Shown here one piece after another: positions 44,975 to 54,376 of a DNA stretch of 64,000 nucleotides. This stretch comes from JBIICI01 sp044238935 (GTDB lineage Bacteria > Pseudomonadota > Alphaproteobacteria > Micavibrionales > Micavibrionaceae), in NCBI GenBank assembly GCA_044238935.1, contig JBIICI010000001.1, forward strand, positions 176,091-240,090. The letters run 5' to 3'. Numbering within the stretch: the stretch's first letter is position 1; each line of letters begins with the position of its first letter. The notes under the pieces were generated by a model. It was given only the letters and a program-made list of their open reading frames with translations, did no database searches and had not been told where the DNA came from. The position numbers and the translations under genes were made by a program.

Positions 44975-45810
44975 AATGTATGCCCGATTAAATCATCTAA
45001 AAAATCTTTATCTATTTTAGGATAATGTCCATGCCACAGGTGAAATCCCCCTTGGGCTTGGAATGCCAGCATACCAATGCCTGTGACAAAGTGATCACCC
45101 TTTTGCTGTGCCTGTAACAGCAATTGAGTCATTAGGGGTTTATAGACAATATCACAAACCAGCCCATCTTTTTTTAAGCGTATATTGGATAATTCTATTG
45201 GCAATGGGTTTTGACCTATCATCCCTAATGCGCTGCTATTGACGATAAAATCGACCTCTATGTTGGGAATATGACCCCATGCCATACTCTCAAAAAATAC
45301 CTCAGGGAAAAGAGGGTTAAACCAATCTATCAATTCTGTGGCACGCGCAAGCGTACGGTTGGTTAAAATAAAATGCGTACAGCCCTGTGATAATAAACCA
45401 TAAATAACGGCCTTTGCTGCTCCCCCTGCACCAATTATAAAGGCAGATTTTCCTTTGAAAATCACATCAGGATAGGTATGGCGTATCGATTCAATAAAGC
45501 CGTACGCGTCTGTGTTGCTGCCGAATAATGTGCCGTCGGGATTAATTTTTACCGTGTTGACCGCCCCAATCATGCGCGCATGATCATCCAATTGATGACA
45601 GAGTTTTAATAGGGCATCTTTGTGCGGAATGGTGATGTTAAAACCAATATAATTTTTTTGAATTAAGGTCTTTACAGTATCGGATAGATGCTCAGGGGGG
45701 CAATCAATCAAATCATATTGTCCCACAATCCCGTAACGATGCATCCATGATTGATGGATCACAGGCGATAAAGATTGTGCAACAGGATGACCAATAAGGG
45801 CGGTTTTCAT
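44971..45810 (-). CDS. aroE: shikimate dehydrogenase
   Basis: A 279-residue enzyme reducing 3-dehydroshikimate with NADPH. The substrate site is GHPVAQSLSPVIHQ and FNITIPHKDALL (catalytic Lys). The NADPH site is IIGAGGAAKAVIYGL, and NRTLARA binds the 2'-phosphate. It overlaps maf and coaE by 4 bases on each side. Confidence 0.94.
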   Translation of the reverse strand: MKTALIGHPVAQSLSPVIHQSWMHRYGIVGQYDLIDCPPEHLSDTVKTLIQKNYIGFNITIPHKDALLKLCHQLDDHARMIGAVNTVKINPDGTLFGSNTDAYGFIESIRHTYPDVIFKGKSAFIIGAGGAAKAVIYGLLSQGCTHFILTNRTLARATELIDWFNPLFPEVFFESMAWGHIPNIEVDFIVNSSALGMIGQNPLPIELSNIRLKKDGLVCDIVYKPLMTQLLLQAQQKGDHFVTGIGMLAFQAQGGFHLWHGHYPKIDKDFLDDLIGHTL

Positions 45811-46379
45811 GATTCCATTCTATATAAAAAGTTCAATAAAGGAAATAACGGCATCCCCAAAATTGTATAATAATCGCCCTGTACGCGTTCAAACAACCAT
45901 GCACCATGTGATTCAATGGCGTACGCGCCTACAGTTTGGGTTAGATGATCGCCTGCTTTTTGCGCATATTCATTCAAAAAATCATCATCAAAATCGTGCA
46001 TGGTTAAAAAGGCGGCATCTGTATGTTCGAATAAAACCTGCCCTGCCTGTGATACGACGACTGAGGATTGCAGCCTATGTGTTTTTCCGCGCAATGATTT
46101 TAATTTGTCTATGGCCTGTGCATTCGTGTCAGCTTTGTGGATATAGACACCATCCAAAGATAATGTTTGGTCGCTTCCAATGACCAATGCTTTGGGGTAA
46201 AGATCAGCAAGGGACAAAGATTTTGCACGGGCTAGAATAAGAGAAAGATTATCATCTGTGCCGTGTTGGTTTTGAATTTTCGCCTCATTAATCGGGGCGG
46301 AAATGGCTTCAAAATCTAAACCAATATTGCGTAACATCGAAAGGCGCGCCGCACTTTTTGAGGCTAGGATGATCGACAT
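45807..46379 (-). CDS. maf: Maf-family nucleotide pyrophosphatase
   Basis: A 190-residue Maf protein: ILASKSAARLSMLRNIGLDFE at the start, ALVIGSDQTL with the conserved Asp, and KLKSLRGKTHRLQSSVVV. It hydrolyses non-canonical or modified NTPs. It overlaps the cyclodeaminase-like gene by 16 bases and aroE by 4. Confidence 0.92.
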   Translation of the reverse strand: MSIILASKSAARLSMLRNIGLDFEAISAPINEAKIQNQHGTDDNLSLILARAKSLSLADLYPKALVIGSDQTLSLDGVYIHKADTNAQAIDKLKSLRGKTHRLQSSVVVSQAGQVLFEHTDAAFLTMHDFDDDFLNEYAQKAGDHLTQTVGAYAIESHGAWLFERVQGDYYTILGMPLFPLLNFLYRMES

Positions 46380-47434
46380 ATCGCGGCCTCAATCAATGAA
46401 TGATAATCATGGTTTTGGGTATCACCCTTTAACAGACCATACAGATTTTTGGGATCGTGCGGTACAGCCAATAAATCTAAATTCTGGCTATAATCTGTGT
46501 TTTTACTCAGATCATATAAATAGCGCAATGTTGCAAAATCCTCAATCGCAAAGCCAACAGAGTCAAAAAATGTAATTTGATCGGGATGCGTACGCCCTTG
46601 TGCGTTGCCTATGATGACTTCCCAAATTTCTGTCACGGGGTGATCAGGCGCAAGCTGTTGAATATCGCCTTCAATACGGGTTTGTGGGGTATATTCGGTA
46701 AAGATCGCCGCGCGGTTCAGGATTTCAGGCGCAATTTCGGTTTTATTGGGGCAATCGCCGCCCACGCCGTTAATATGCACCCCTGTTCCCACCATATTAT
46801 CGGTTAGGATGGTTGCTTTTTTCTTATCTGCGGTCACTGTGGTGATAATATCCACCCCTTCTGCTGCCTCAGCGGCGTTATTGGTAAGGGTAAATTGGAA
46901 TCCTAATCCATCTAGATTTTTGATAAATTTTTCTGTGGCTTTGGGGTCAATATCAAAAATCTTTAAATGACAAATTCCCAGCCCCGCTTTAAACGCTAAG
47001 GCTTGAAATTCTGCTTGTGCGCCCAATCCAATTAATCCCATCGATTGGCTGTTTTTGGGGGCTAAATATTTCGCCGCCATAACGGATGTCGCCCCCGTAC
47101 GAAAGGCGGTTGCCAGCGTTAGTTCCGATATAAATAACGGATACCCCGTCACCATATCCGCCAACATCCCAAAGGCTGTTACGGTTTGAAGCCCATATTT
47201 ATAATTGGATGGATGCCCATTCACATATTTAAACCCATATAATGCGCCATCATCAGTGGGCATTAATTCCACAACCCCAAAATCCGTATGATTGGCAATA
47301 CGGGGCGTTTTATGAAATTGTGACCAGCGTTTAAAATCATCCTCAATATAGGTTGCTAATCCATGAAAAAAGGGCTCAATCCCAATGTCTGTTACAAGAC
47401 GTATAAGATTTTTGACATCCATAAAGGCAGTCAT
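46364..47434 (-). CDS. ornithine cyclodeaminase/mu-crystallin family protein
   Basis: A 356-residue protein with a Rossmann NAD site (GLIGLGAQAEFQALAF, about residues 137-152) and the family's substrate residues in YKYVNGHPSNYKYGLQTV and RTGATSVMAAKYL. GTGVHINGVGGDCPNKTEI is typical of the ornithine cyclodeaminase group, which makes proline from ornithine. The family also includes other amino/imino acid enzymes, so substrate is not certain. It is the first gene of the run to maf-aroE-coaE. Confidence 0.88.
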   Translation of the reverse strand: MTAFMDVKNLIRLVTDIGIEPFFHGLATYIEDDFKRWSQFHKTPRIANHTDFGVVELMPTDDGALYGFKYVNGHPSNYKYGLQTVTAFGMLADMVTGYPLFISELTLATAFRTGATSVMAAKYLAPKNSQSMGLIGLGAQAEFQALAFKAGLGICHLKIFDIDPKATEKFIKNLDGLGFQFTLTNNAAEAAEGVDIITTVTADKKKATILTDNMVGTGVHINGVGGDCPNKTEIAPEILNRAAIFTEYTPQTRIEGDIQQLAPDHPVTEIWEVIIGNAQGRTHPDQITFFDSVGFAIEDFATLRYLYDLSKNTDYSQNLDLLAVPHDPKNLYGLLKGDTQNHDYHSLIEAAICRSS

Positions 47435-47645
47435 ATTTTATCCTTCCGAAATATTCATAAGATTTTACGCTATATGATATGAGTTTTTATTGGATATTCA
47501 CAATAGACTAAAATATCTTTGACTTCAATAAATTGCCTTTTTTAAGAGGCAAGTAAGTTTGTTTCTTGGGGTTAAATTGGATAAAAATGACACAAGCTCC
47601 TGTAAAAAATACAGGTCATTTGATTTTTTATTTTATTTTGTTATA

Positions 47646-47674
47646 TTGAGAGCATAAATATCATACTTTATATT
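47646..47674 (+). promoter_or_regulatory. possible promoter of the entericidin-like gene
   Basis: TTGAGA, a 17-base spacer and TATATT (10 of 12 consensus positions). The expected start site would fall at the SD (GGAG, 47679-47682), giving a very short leader, so the call is tentative. The rest of 47435-47691 is AT-rich and holds a small hairpin (CCTGTA/TACAGG at about 47599-47615) followed by a T-rich stretch. Confidence 0.3.
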
Positions 47675-47691
47675 ATACGGAGACGATCTGC

Positions 47692-47832
47692 ATGAACCCC
47701 TTTTATAAAATTATCTTTGTAATTCTGACGATGGTCACCTTATCAGTGTCTTTGTCGGCTTGTAATACGTTACGGGGGTTTGGGCGCGATTTACAAAGCA
47801 CAGGTGAGGCAATTCAACATACCATCCCTTAA
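47692..47832 (+). CDS. entericidin-family small lipoprotein
   Basis: A 46-residue lipoprotein. Signal peptide with lipobox LSAC (C24), then NTLRGFGRDLQSTGEAIQ, the entericidin EcnA/EcnB signature. The SD is CGGAG, 9 bases upstream. In E. coli entericidins are an antidote/toxin pair that affects lysis. In alphaproteobacteria single copies are common and their role is unclear. It converges on the pseudo-helicase gene with 10 bases between stops. Confidence 0.88.
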   Translation: MNPFYKIIFVILTMVTLSVSLSACNTLRGFGRDLQSTGEAIQHTIP

Positions 47833-47842
47833 AATTCCAAGC

Positions 47843-50800
47843 TTATCCCGTTTTTCTGAGAATATCAAAAACATCCCTTAAGCCATGAGGGATGTTTTTT
47901 TCCATCCAATCCTCTGATTTCTTCCACAAATTTGAAATAATTGGTGCGGCGGATTGGCCGCGCACCATCATTGATCCTTCTTGGTTGATAATATGGGTAT
48001 GATCATCATAATAATCGGCTAAATAATGAAACGCGCCATCAATATATAGGGCATCATCATAGGCCAGCATGGCATAATCCAGCTGGTTCACCCCAACCAA
48101 GGGTAGATTCGAACGGTAAAATTGACTGATGACAGATTTTGCATGCGGATAATGATCTTTTAATTCAGGATGCGTATTGGCCATGAAATCATAGAAAATG
48201 CGAATCTCAACACCACGTTTTTGCGCTTGTACCAATAAGGGGACAAGGTTGCGATGTGTCACAGCATCGTGTGAAAGATAGGGGGAGGCAATCAACAAAC
48301 GCCGCTGTGATTTTTGAATGGCTTCTAAGAAAATATCTTGATGGGCGCTGAGGCTGCGAATACGATCACATTCTTGTTCCAATACTGTAAAGCGAATATG
48401 ACTGTTAAAGGCATAATTTTGAATAAAACGCGATTTATCTGGCCAATATTGTGTTGCAAAATGCCGTGCAATGGCTGATTGTTGTGGCGCAAACATGTTG
48501 GGAATATCCCCAAATACAATAAAATGTTTTTGCGCTGCAATCACAGATTTTTCCATATCAATATTGAAGTCATTGGATAAATACAGAACAACACAATGCG
48601 TTGCAGGACGCGCCGCAGCGATTGGTAAAATTTCAGGCATGGAATCATCTGCAATTTTAAGATTTTGTGCCATTTGCGTCAAAAGGTGACATAAACGTAA
48701 ATCAGGCGCAATAATCGCAATATGATCCCGAATTTTCCCTGTCGAGTGCGAAAGAGCTGGCTGATAACGCCTTACAAAATCTAATGCCGCCCCACATAAG
48801 CGGATTTCATAATTTTGTGCATCCTTGGCAATATGGGCAAAGGCAATGGCAGGAATATTGATTGTTGGATGCGATGATGTGGATGATAGATCCGTTGGTG
48901 TTTTTAGAACAGAAATTTTCGATTTCTTTTCTGAGGATTGAACGGCAGATTCGTATAATTGTATGATCTCATTATCATGATGACGCGTTTGGTGGATTTG
49001 AATATTCAAAGGCGCCGAAGGATATAAAAGAATGGCTTGTGACGCCAGTGCACTTAATGGTTTTATGGCCATATCATGGGTCGCATAGGATTGATCAACA
49101 ACCAAACTGAGGGGACAAGAATTTAAGGGCTTAAGGTCATGACGTTTTTGGTAGACCATTATTTGTGCCAAACTTTTACAATCCCCTGTGAAAAAAGGAT
49201 ATAACATGGCAAATGATTGCAATTTTTGATCAAATTCCTGAATTTCTGTGTTCTTTTCTGTATTTTGTGCATAGCGAAGCTCCCAATAACGCGCCGCCAA
49301 CATGGTCATTAAATACCGAATATTAGGGGTAATCTCTTGGATCAAAGACAGATCATGCGATAAAATTGCATCGCGCTGCATCGTTATAGATGATAAGTCA
49401 CGCCCATGATGTAATATTGCCAAAATGTCTTGAAGATCCTGTTTAGCTTTGTAAAACATAGACCCATATTGCGCCCAATATTGAACAAGTTTTTCTAAAT
49501 TGCCTTTTTCCTGCTGAAGATGCGTGACATCTTTGTAACCTTTTTTACGCTGTGTGGCAATATACTGGGCAACGGCTTCTAAATAGCTATCAATATGATA
49601 AAATTTTTGACGCTGAGATTCGGTAAAGGCAGGGATTTTCTCTTGTTGTAAGGCTAAGGATATTTGAGAAATCGCCGCCACAGAATCGGATGGTTTGGTT
49701 TTTTTAGAGGATTTCTGACGCAGTAAATTAGGTTTTAAGATCACAAAACGTTTTTCAATATCCTGCCATTTTTGCAATTCTGCTTCGGCCTTTGATAGAC
49801 GTTGTTCCAAGCTCACGGATCGTTTCGCAATTTTAATGGATTCACGATATAATAAAAATGGAATATCTGACTCCTGACTTTTTACAGCCAAATCTTGTAA
49901 CTTTAATAAGATTTTATGCACCGTTTCAATACGAACAGAAAGGGCAAATATATCTTGTAAAAACACATGCATGATTTCAATACAGCCCTCAAAATCCACA
50001 ACAGCTTTTCCTGTTAACAGATAGATTGATTCCTGTGCTGCCTGTAAAATAGCGTGTGTGGAAATAGCATGTTTTAATGTGGCAAAATCCGTCCCCACTT
50101 GGGTGGATATATTGAGATCAGCTTGAATATCCAGATGATAAGAACGTGGTTTTTCTGTATTTAAAAATGATTTTAAAAAAGGCCGCCATTGATCGGTAAA
50201 TTGTGTGATATGGGGGTTTGTGTCCTCCATAAAATCACCTTGTACTTGCGCAGATAATGAATCCTCATGCGCATAAAAGCACAAAGGCACATCCAATCCT
50301 TCAATTGCCGCAGACACCCAACGGCTTAATCCTGTATATAAAGCGGCTTTGGTGATTGCAGGCTGATCAATGCCATCAATACTGCAAAGCGGGCGATCAT
50401 TTTGCAGATCCAATATTATTTTTTCTTGGTGTGGGTGTAGATATAGACGGGATGATAAAGACGGCATCACAGATGATTTATGTGATGATTTCGGTGTTTT
50501 ATTTTTTATGGTTTTTGAGGAAACCGGCGATGAGTCCATGAATTGCACAGCCATATAGGCACGATCCACAAAATCATAAGGGGCAGAATGATCAATTTTA
50601 TGGCGCAAACTATCCAAACGGATAAAACCAAAATCAATCGTCCAATCCTGCGTAAGGTGGATTGATGAATGTGCACAAAAATCATCAAATCCCATTTGAA
50701 AACAGCGCGCAAAAACCTGATCCAACCATGCACGAATGCCATCAATCGATAGCCCTCCCGCCAAAGCAGGCAATGGATTTTGACGAAAATCCTGTATATG

Positions 50801-51223
50801 GCCAAAGGATAAAATTTGTGCATAGGGATCAAGCATATTCGGATTTAAAAATCCAGTATCCATCGCACGGGATTGCAGATTCCCTTCCCGATCTATGCTG
50901 GCTTTGATCCATAATGGAATATGATATTTATTTTGTGTCGGATTATACAAAACAAACGGACATAGTAAAATAGGCAGTTTCAGGCGTGGCATATCCTTAT
51001 TCGGAATTGCCTCAACCCCTCCCTCCTTCAGGGCTTGATCAAAGAATTTCCAGCGTACAGCTTTTGGAATGGGGCTTGAAAAAGACCGCGTTATTGTTTG
51101 GGTTAAGGGGATTTCAACATGCACAAAATCACTATCCGCCTGATGATTCCATAGAAAACAAGCCTTACGATACTGTTTCTGATCTTCTTTCAATGGGTGC
51201 AACAAATGATCCCCTAACCACAA
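47843..51223 (-). CDS. degenerate SF1 helicase-phospholipase D fusion protein (predicted non-catalytic)
   Basis: A 1126-residue uninterrupted frame. The order of parts resembles UPF1/COG1112-type SF1 helicases fused to a PLD domain: an N-terminal domain (1-260), a helicase core split by a coiled-coil insertion (about 465-600), and a PLD domain (about 965-1100). The catalytic motifs are replaced: Walker A position IDGIDQPAITK (282-292), motif II LVVDQSYA (707-714; family DEAxQ), motif III YPSAPLNI (family GDPxQL), and motif VI MEKSVIAAQKHFIVFGD (890-906; family NVAxTRAK). In the PLD HxK(x4)D motif, H and K are D1049 and A1051; only D1056 remains. Helicase-PLD fusions occur in phage defence (Mokosh type II), but this protein should be inactive. 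Function unknown. Confidence 0.75.
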   Translation of the reverse strand: MWLGDHLLHPLKEDQKQYRKACFLWNHQADSDFVHVEIPLTQTITRSFSSPIPKAVRWKFFDQALKEGGVEAIPNKDMPRLKLPILLCPFVLYNPTQNKYHIPLWIKASIDREGNLQSRAMDTGFLNPNMLDPYAQILSFGHIQDFRQNPLPALAGGLSIDGIRAWLDQVFARCFQMGFDDFCAHSSIHLTQDWTIDFGFIRLDSLRHKIDHSAPYDFVDRAYMAVQFMDSSPVSSKTIKNKTPKSSHKSSVMPSLSSRLYLHPHQEKIILDLQNDRPLCSIDGIDQPAITKAALYTGLSRWVSAAIEGLDVPLCFYAHEDSLSAQVQGDFMEDTNPHITQFTDQWRPFLKSFLNTEKPRSYHLDIQADLNISTQVGTDFATLKHAISTHAILQAAQESIYLLTGKAVVDFEGCIEIMHVFLQDIFALSVRIETVHKILLKLQDLAVKSQESDIPFLLYRESIKIAKRSVSLEQRLSKAEAELQKWQDIEKRFVILKPNLLRQKSSKKTKPSDSVAAISQISLALQQEKIPAFTESQRQKFYHIDSYLEAVAQYIATQRKKGYKDVTHLQQEKGNLEKLVQYWAQYGSMFYKAKQDLQDILAILHHGRDLSSITMQRDAILSHDLSLIQEITPNIRYLMTMLAARYWELRYAQNTEKNTEIQEFDQKLQSFAMLYPFFTGDCKSLAQIMVYQKRHDLKPLNSCPLSLVVDQSYATHDMAIKPLSALASQAILLYPSAPLNIQIHQTRHHDNEIIQLYESAVQSSEKKSKISVLKTPTDLSSTSSHPTINIPAIAFAHIAKDAQNYEIRLCGAALDFVRRYQPALSHSTGKIRDHIAIIAPDLRLCHLLTQMAQNLKIADDSMPEILPIAAARPATHCVVLYLSNDFNIDMEKSVIAAQKHFIVFGDIPNMFAPQQSAIARHFATQYWPDKSRFIQNYAFNSHIRFTVLEQECDRIRSLSAHQDIFLEAIQKSQRRLLIASPYLSHDAVTHRNLVPLLVQAQKRGVEIRIFYDFMANTHPELKDHYPHAKSVISQFYRSNLPLVGVNQLDYAMLAYDDALYIDGAFHYLADYYDDHTHIINQEGSMMVRGQSAAPIISNLWKKSEDWMEKNIPHGLRDVFDILRKTG

Positions 51224-51352
51224 TCTTAAAATATGATATTGCCCACACTATCGAAAATCACAAAAAAAAGCCAGAAAAAGAATGGATAGAATCCTATCTA
51301 TTATTATATAGTCTGTAAGCGTTTTTTTCATTTTATACAGAAAATATCTATC

Positions 51353-52483
51353 ATGACACAATTTTCACTTCCTAAATGGTATGATCTGCATGCCCATTTC
51401 CGCCAAGATGCGCTTTTGAGTGCGACACTGAAAGATCATCTTGCTATGGGATGTGCAGGGATTTTGGCGATGCCGAATACGCGCCCCCCTGTGGCAAAAA
51501 TCTTTGAATCGGATGCGTCTTTGCCTGATTTTTGGAGTGTTGAGGGCTATAAAAACAATATTGATCACCTCACGCATCATGCATTTGATGCGGTGATTGT
51601 CCCCCTTTATTTAACACGATATACCACCCCCAAAATGATTGAGGAGGGGGCAAAATCTGGGCTTTTGAAAGCTGTGAAATATTACCCACCTCACGGCACA
51701 ACAGGTGCAGATTTTGGCTATCCCTTTGTTGAATTTTTTGAAAATGGTGTGTTCGAAGCCATGCAAGATTGTGGCATTGTCTTATGCATGCATGGCGAAG
51801 AACATGGGTTAAAAGGGGCGCATTATTTTGACAGCCATCAAAATGCCGAAAAAACATTTTATACACAACGGGCACCGCGTTTACGCGATCAATTCCCAAC
51901 ATTAAAATGCGTGGCTGAGCATTTAACCACCAAAGAAGGCGTTGAATTTGTCCAGCAATCAGATCACAATATCGCCGCCACCATCACCCCCCAACATTTG
52001 ATTTATACGATTGGGGATTTATTGCAGGGATTAAAATATCATCTTTATTGCCTGCCGCTTTTGAAATATGACGAAGACCGCGCCGCCTTACAAGCCGCTG
52101 TCACAGACCCCCAAAATCAACAATTTTTTGCAGGCACAGACAGCGCCCCCCACAGCAAAAAAGTCACAGAATGTGGTTGCGCCGCAGGGTGTTATGTGGG
52201 TGGCATTGCCCCCCAAATCTATGCCAGTGCATTTGAGGGCGCAGGCATGGATCTGACTCTCAAACCCCACCAAGATATTTTTGAAAAGTTTTTATGCACC
52301 ATCGGACGTGATTTTTATGATTTGCCTGTGCAAACACAAAAATTCACACTGACACGGCAGCCATCCATTGTTCGCGCAACACAAACCATAAATGAGGTTG
52401 TGCCACAGATTATAAAACCACTCCCCCTTGGGTTAAGTGATCAAGAAGAAGTCACGATTGAATGGAGTTTAAGCCTTTTGTAA
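51353..52483 (+). CDS. pyrC: dihydroorotase, PyrC class II
   Basis: A 376-residue amidohydrolase of the E. coli PyrC type. Metal ligands: HxH in DLHAHFR, the carboxylated Lys in AVKYYPPHGTT, His in LCMHGE and VAEHLTT, and Asp in FAGTDSAPH. NTRPPV and the C-terminal CAAGCYVGG segment fit. It cyclises carbamoyl aspartate. It is divergent from the pseudo-helicase gene; the 129 bases between hold no other gene. Confidence 0.94.
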   Translation: MTQFSLPKWYDLHAHFRQDALLSATLKDHLAMGCAGILAMPNTRPPVAKIFESDASLPDFWSVEGYKNNIDHLTHHAFDAVIVPLYLTRYTTPKMIEEGAKSGLLKAVKYYPPHGTTGADFGYPFVEFFENGVFEAMQDCGIVLCMHGEEHGLKGAHYFDSHQNAEKTFYTQRAPRLRDQFPTLKCVAEHLTTKEGVEFVQQSDHNIAATITPQHLIYTIGDLLQGLKYHLYCLPLLKYDEDRAALQAAVTDPQNQQFFAGTDSAPHSKKVTECGCAAGCYVGGIAPQIYASAFEGAGMDLTLKPHQDIFEKFLCTIGRDFYDLPVQTQKFTLTRQPSIVRATQTINEVVPQIIKPLPLGLSDQEEVTIEWSLSLL

Positions 52484-52488
52484 AAAGC

Positions 52489-52971
52489 TTATTTCTTATT
52501 ATTCACTTTGATAGGGCTGCTATATTGCGCTTCTAAATCCCATGGGAAGTGAATCCATGTATCTTGTGAAACTTCGGTGATAAAGGTATCAACTGTTTCG
52601 ATTCCATCAGGTTTGCCATAGATTGTGCAATAATGGGCATTGGGTAATAATGTGCGGGCTAAACGGAATGTGTTGCCCGTATCAACCAAATCATCCACAA
52701 CCAGCCATCCTTCGCCATTGCCTGCGGTTTCAGGGGTTTTTAAAACAACACCGCTTGATTGGGATTGATGATCATAACTGACGATACATAATGTTTCAAT
52801 GGTGCGCACTTCCAATTCGCGGGCGATGATACAGGCGGGAACTAATCCACCGCGTGTGACGGCGATAATGCCTTTCCACTCACGATCACTCAAACGCCAC
52901 GCCAAAGCCTTGGCATTGCGATGCATTTCTTCCCATGAAACCATAAAATTCTTATTCGGTGATGCAGCCAT
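52489..52971 (-). CDS. gpt: xanthine phosphoribosyltransferase
   Basis: A 160-residue purine salvage enzyme. The PRPP loop is LVVDDLVDTGNTFRLAR, and the VTRGGLVPACIIARELEVRTIETLC stretch and C-terminal WIHFPWDLE are specific for Gpt. It converts xanthine, guanine and hypoxanthine to their monophosphates at the inner membrane face. The start at 52971 is preferred (GGGGAATA upstream); an in-frame ATG nine codons earlier is possible. Confidence 0.92.
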   Translation of the reverse strand: MAASPNKNFMVSWEEMHRNAKALAWRLSDREWKGIIAVTRGGLVPACIIARELEVRTIETLCIVSYDHQSQSSGVVLKTPETAGNGEGWLVVDDLVDTGNTFRLARTLLPNAHYCTIYGKPDGIETVDTFITEVSQDTWIHFPWDLEAQYSSPIKVNNKK

Positions 52972-53111
52972 ATTTATTCCCCATTTTTTACATGCCATAC
53001 TTACGCTGAAATCAACAAAAAGTCCAGATTCTTTTTTAAACGAGGTTGCTTTCTTTTGTCAGATGCTATTTTATAGGAAGATCCTGAAACATATAGGTAG
53101 CTTGATTTTCG

Positions 53112-53600
53112 ATGTCCGATATCCGATTTTATCATTTAGAACGCCAAAGCGTGGAGGACGCCCTGCCTTTGTTGGTACGGAAAATTGTTGAGACAGGTCA
53201 TACGGTTCTGATCCAAACAAAAGATTTAGAAGAAACACAATATTTAGATACGCATTTATGGGCATTCTCACCACAGGCATTTTTACCGCATGGGGCGGAT
53301 TGTTTGCCGTATATTGATGATTCTGATTTTAATATAGAATATTGTCCAATTTTTATATCACATAATCTTGATAATCGGAACAACGCCAATGCTGTTATTA
53401 TGATCAATGGGGCGGAAGGCTTGGATATAGGCCAGTTTGTGATTGGCTGTGAATTATTTCAAGGCTACGATCCGATGATTCTGAAACAATGTCGCCAAAA
53501 ATGGAAATCTTATCAACAAGAGGGGCATATTCTAACCTATTGGCAACAAGATCCCAATGGGCGTTGGGGCGAAAAAGCCCGTCATGCGCCTGATACTTAA
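53112..53600 (+). CDS. holC: DNA polymerase III subunit chi
   Basis: A 162-residue HolC. FYHLERQSVEDALPLLVRKIVETGHTVLIQT is the family's N-terminal fold. LDTHLWAFSPQAFLPHG and the SSB-contacting C-terminus are present. Chi links the clamp loader (through psi) to SSB. In alphaproteobacteria it often follows pepA, but here gpt lies divergently upstream and hemD downstream. Confidence 0.88.
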   Translation: MSDIRFYHLERQSVEDALPLLVRKIVETGHTVLIQTKDLEETQYLDTHLWAFSPQAFLPHGADCLPYIDDSDFNIEYCPIFISHNLDNRNNANAVIMINGAEGLDIGQFVIGCELFQGYDPMILKQCRQKWKSYQQEGHILTYWQQDPNGRWGEKARHAPDT

Positions 53601-53615
53601 GTCTGTGTAAAAAAA

Positions 53616-54311
53616 ATGAAACGACATATTCTTCTTACGCGACCTGAGCCGCAGAATCAGCCTTTGATCCAAGCTCTTACAGAACAAAAGCTAAAATTTT
53701 CTGTGCAACCTTTATTGACCATCGAAAAATTACCTTCTATCCCCTTTCATGATTTGGGGGCGATAGATGGGATCATTGTCACCTCAGCCAATGCATTGTA
53801 TTATCATTCAGATTTAAGCCCTTTTTTATCGATCCCCTTATTAGCCGTCGGGGATATGACCGCCGATGCCGCTAAAAACGCAGGGTTTCAAACAATTTAC
53901 ACCGCCGCGGGTCATGTTGATTCTGTATTGGAACGGTTGCCTATTTTCTTTTCTGAACCTTGTACCTTATTATATATCACAGGGCAGTACCGTACGCGTG
54001 ATCTCTGTCATCCTGACTATCAGATCATTCATTACCCCACCTATATCGCCCATCAAATTGGAAAATTTGACGAGGATTTTTTAAATAATATTGCCCATGA
54101 TCCCATTCATGATCTGGTTTTTTATTCAAAGCGCACCTTTGAATCGTTTTTAATGGCTGTTGCCCATCATGATTTACTTGATCATTTTAAAGAGTGCCAT
54201 TTTTATGGATTTAGCCCTGCTATTTGCCGTTTCATCACCCAAAATGGCTATCAAGCGGTTGATTTTACGGATGTTGTTGATTTGCTTAAAAAACTCCGTG
54301 ATCACACTTGA
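53616..54311 (+). CDS. hemD: uroporphyrinogen-III synthase
   Basis: A 231-residue HemD that closes hydroxymethylbilane into the heme precursor ring. The family is very divergent, but ILLTRPEPQNQPL at the start, IIVTSANAL, and AVGDMTADAAKNAGF are recognisable, and the position before mic60-hemY supports the call. HemC is not in the window. Confidence 0.88.
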   Translation: MKRHILLTRPEPQNQPLIQALTEQKLKFSVQPLLTIEKLPSIPFHDLGAIDGIIVTSANALYYHSDLSPFLSIPLLAVGDMTADAAKNAGFQTIYTAAGHVDSVLERLPIFFSEPCTLLYITGQYRTRDLCHPDYQIIHYPTYIAHQIGKFDEDFLNNIAHDPIHDLVFYSKRTFESFLMAVAHHDLLDHFKECHFYGFSPAICRFITQNGYQAVDFTDVVDLLKKLRDHT

Positions 54312-54376
54312 TCATCAAGGCATTTTATGGAACAGTAGGCGCACACTTTGTTTTAAAATTAGGATTAAAAATAATT

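Noticed and set aside
50986..51318. A 110-codon plus-strand frame before pyrC
   Set aside because: Most of it lies antisense to the N-terminus of the pseudo-helicase gene, and it has no SD or recognisable sequence.
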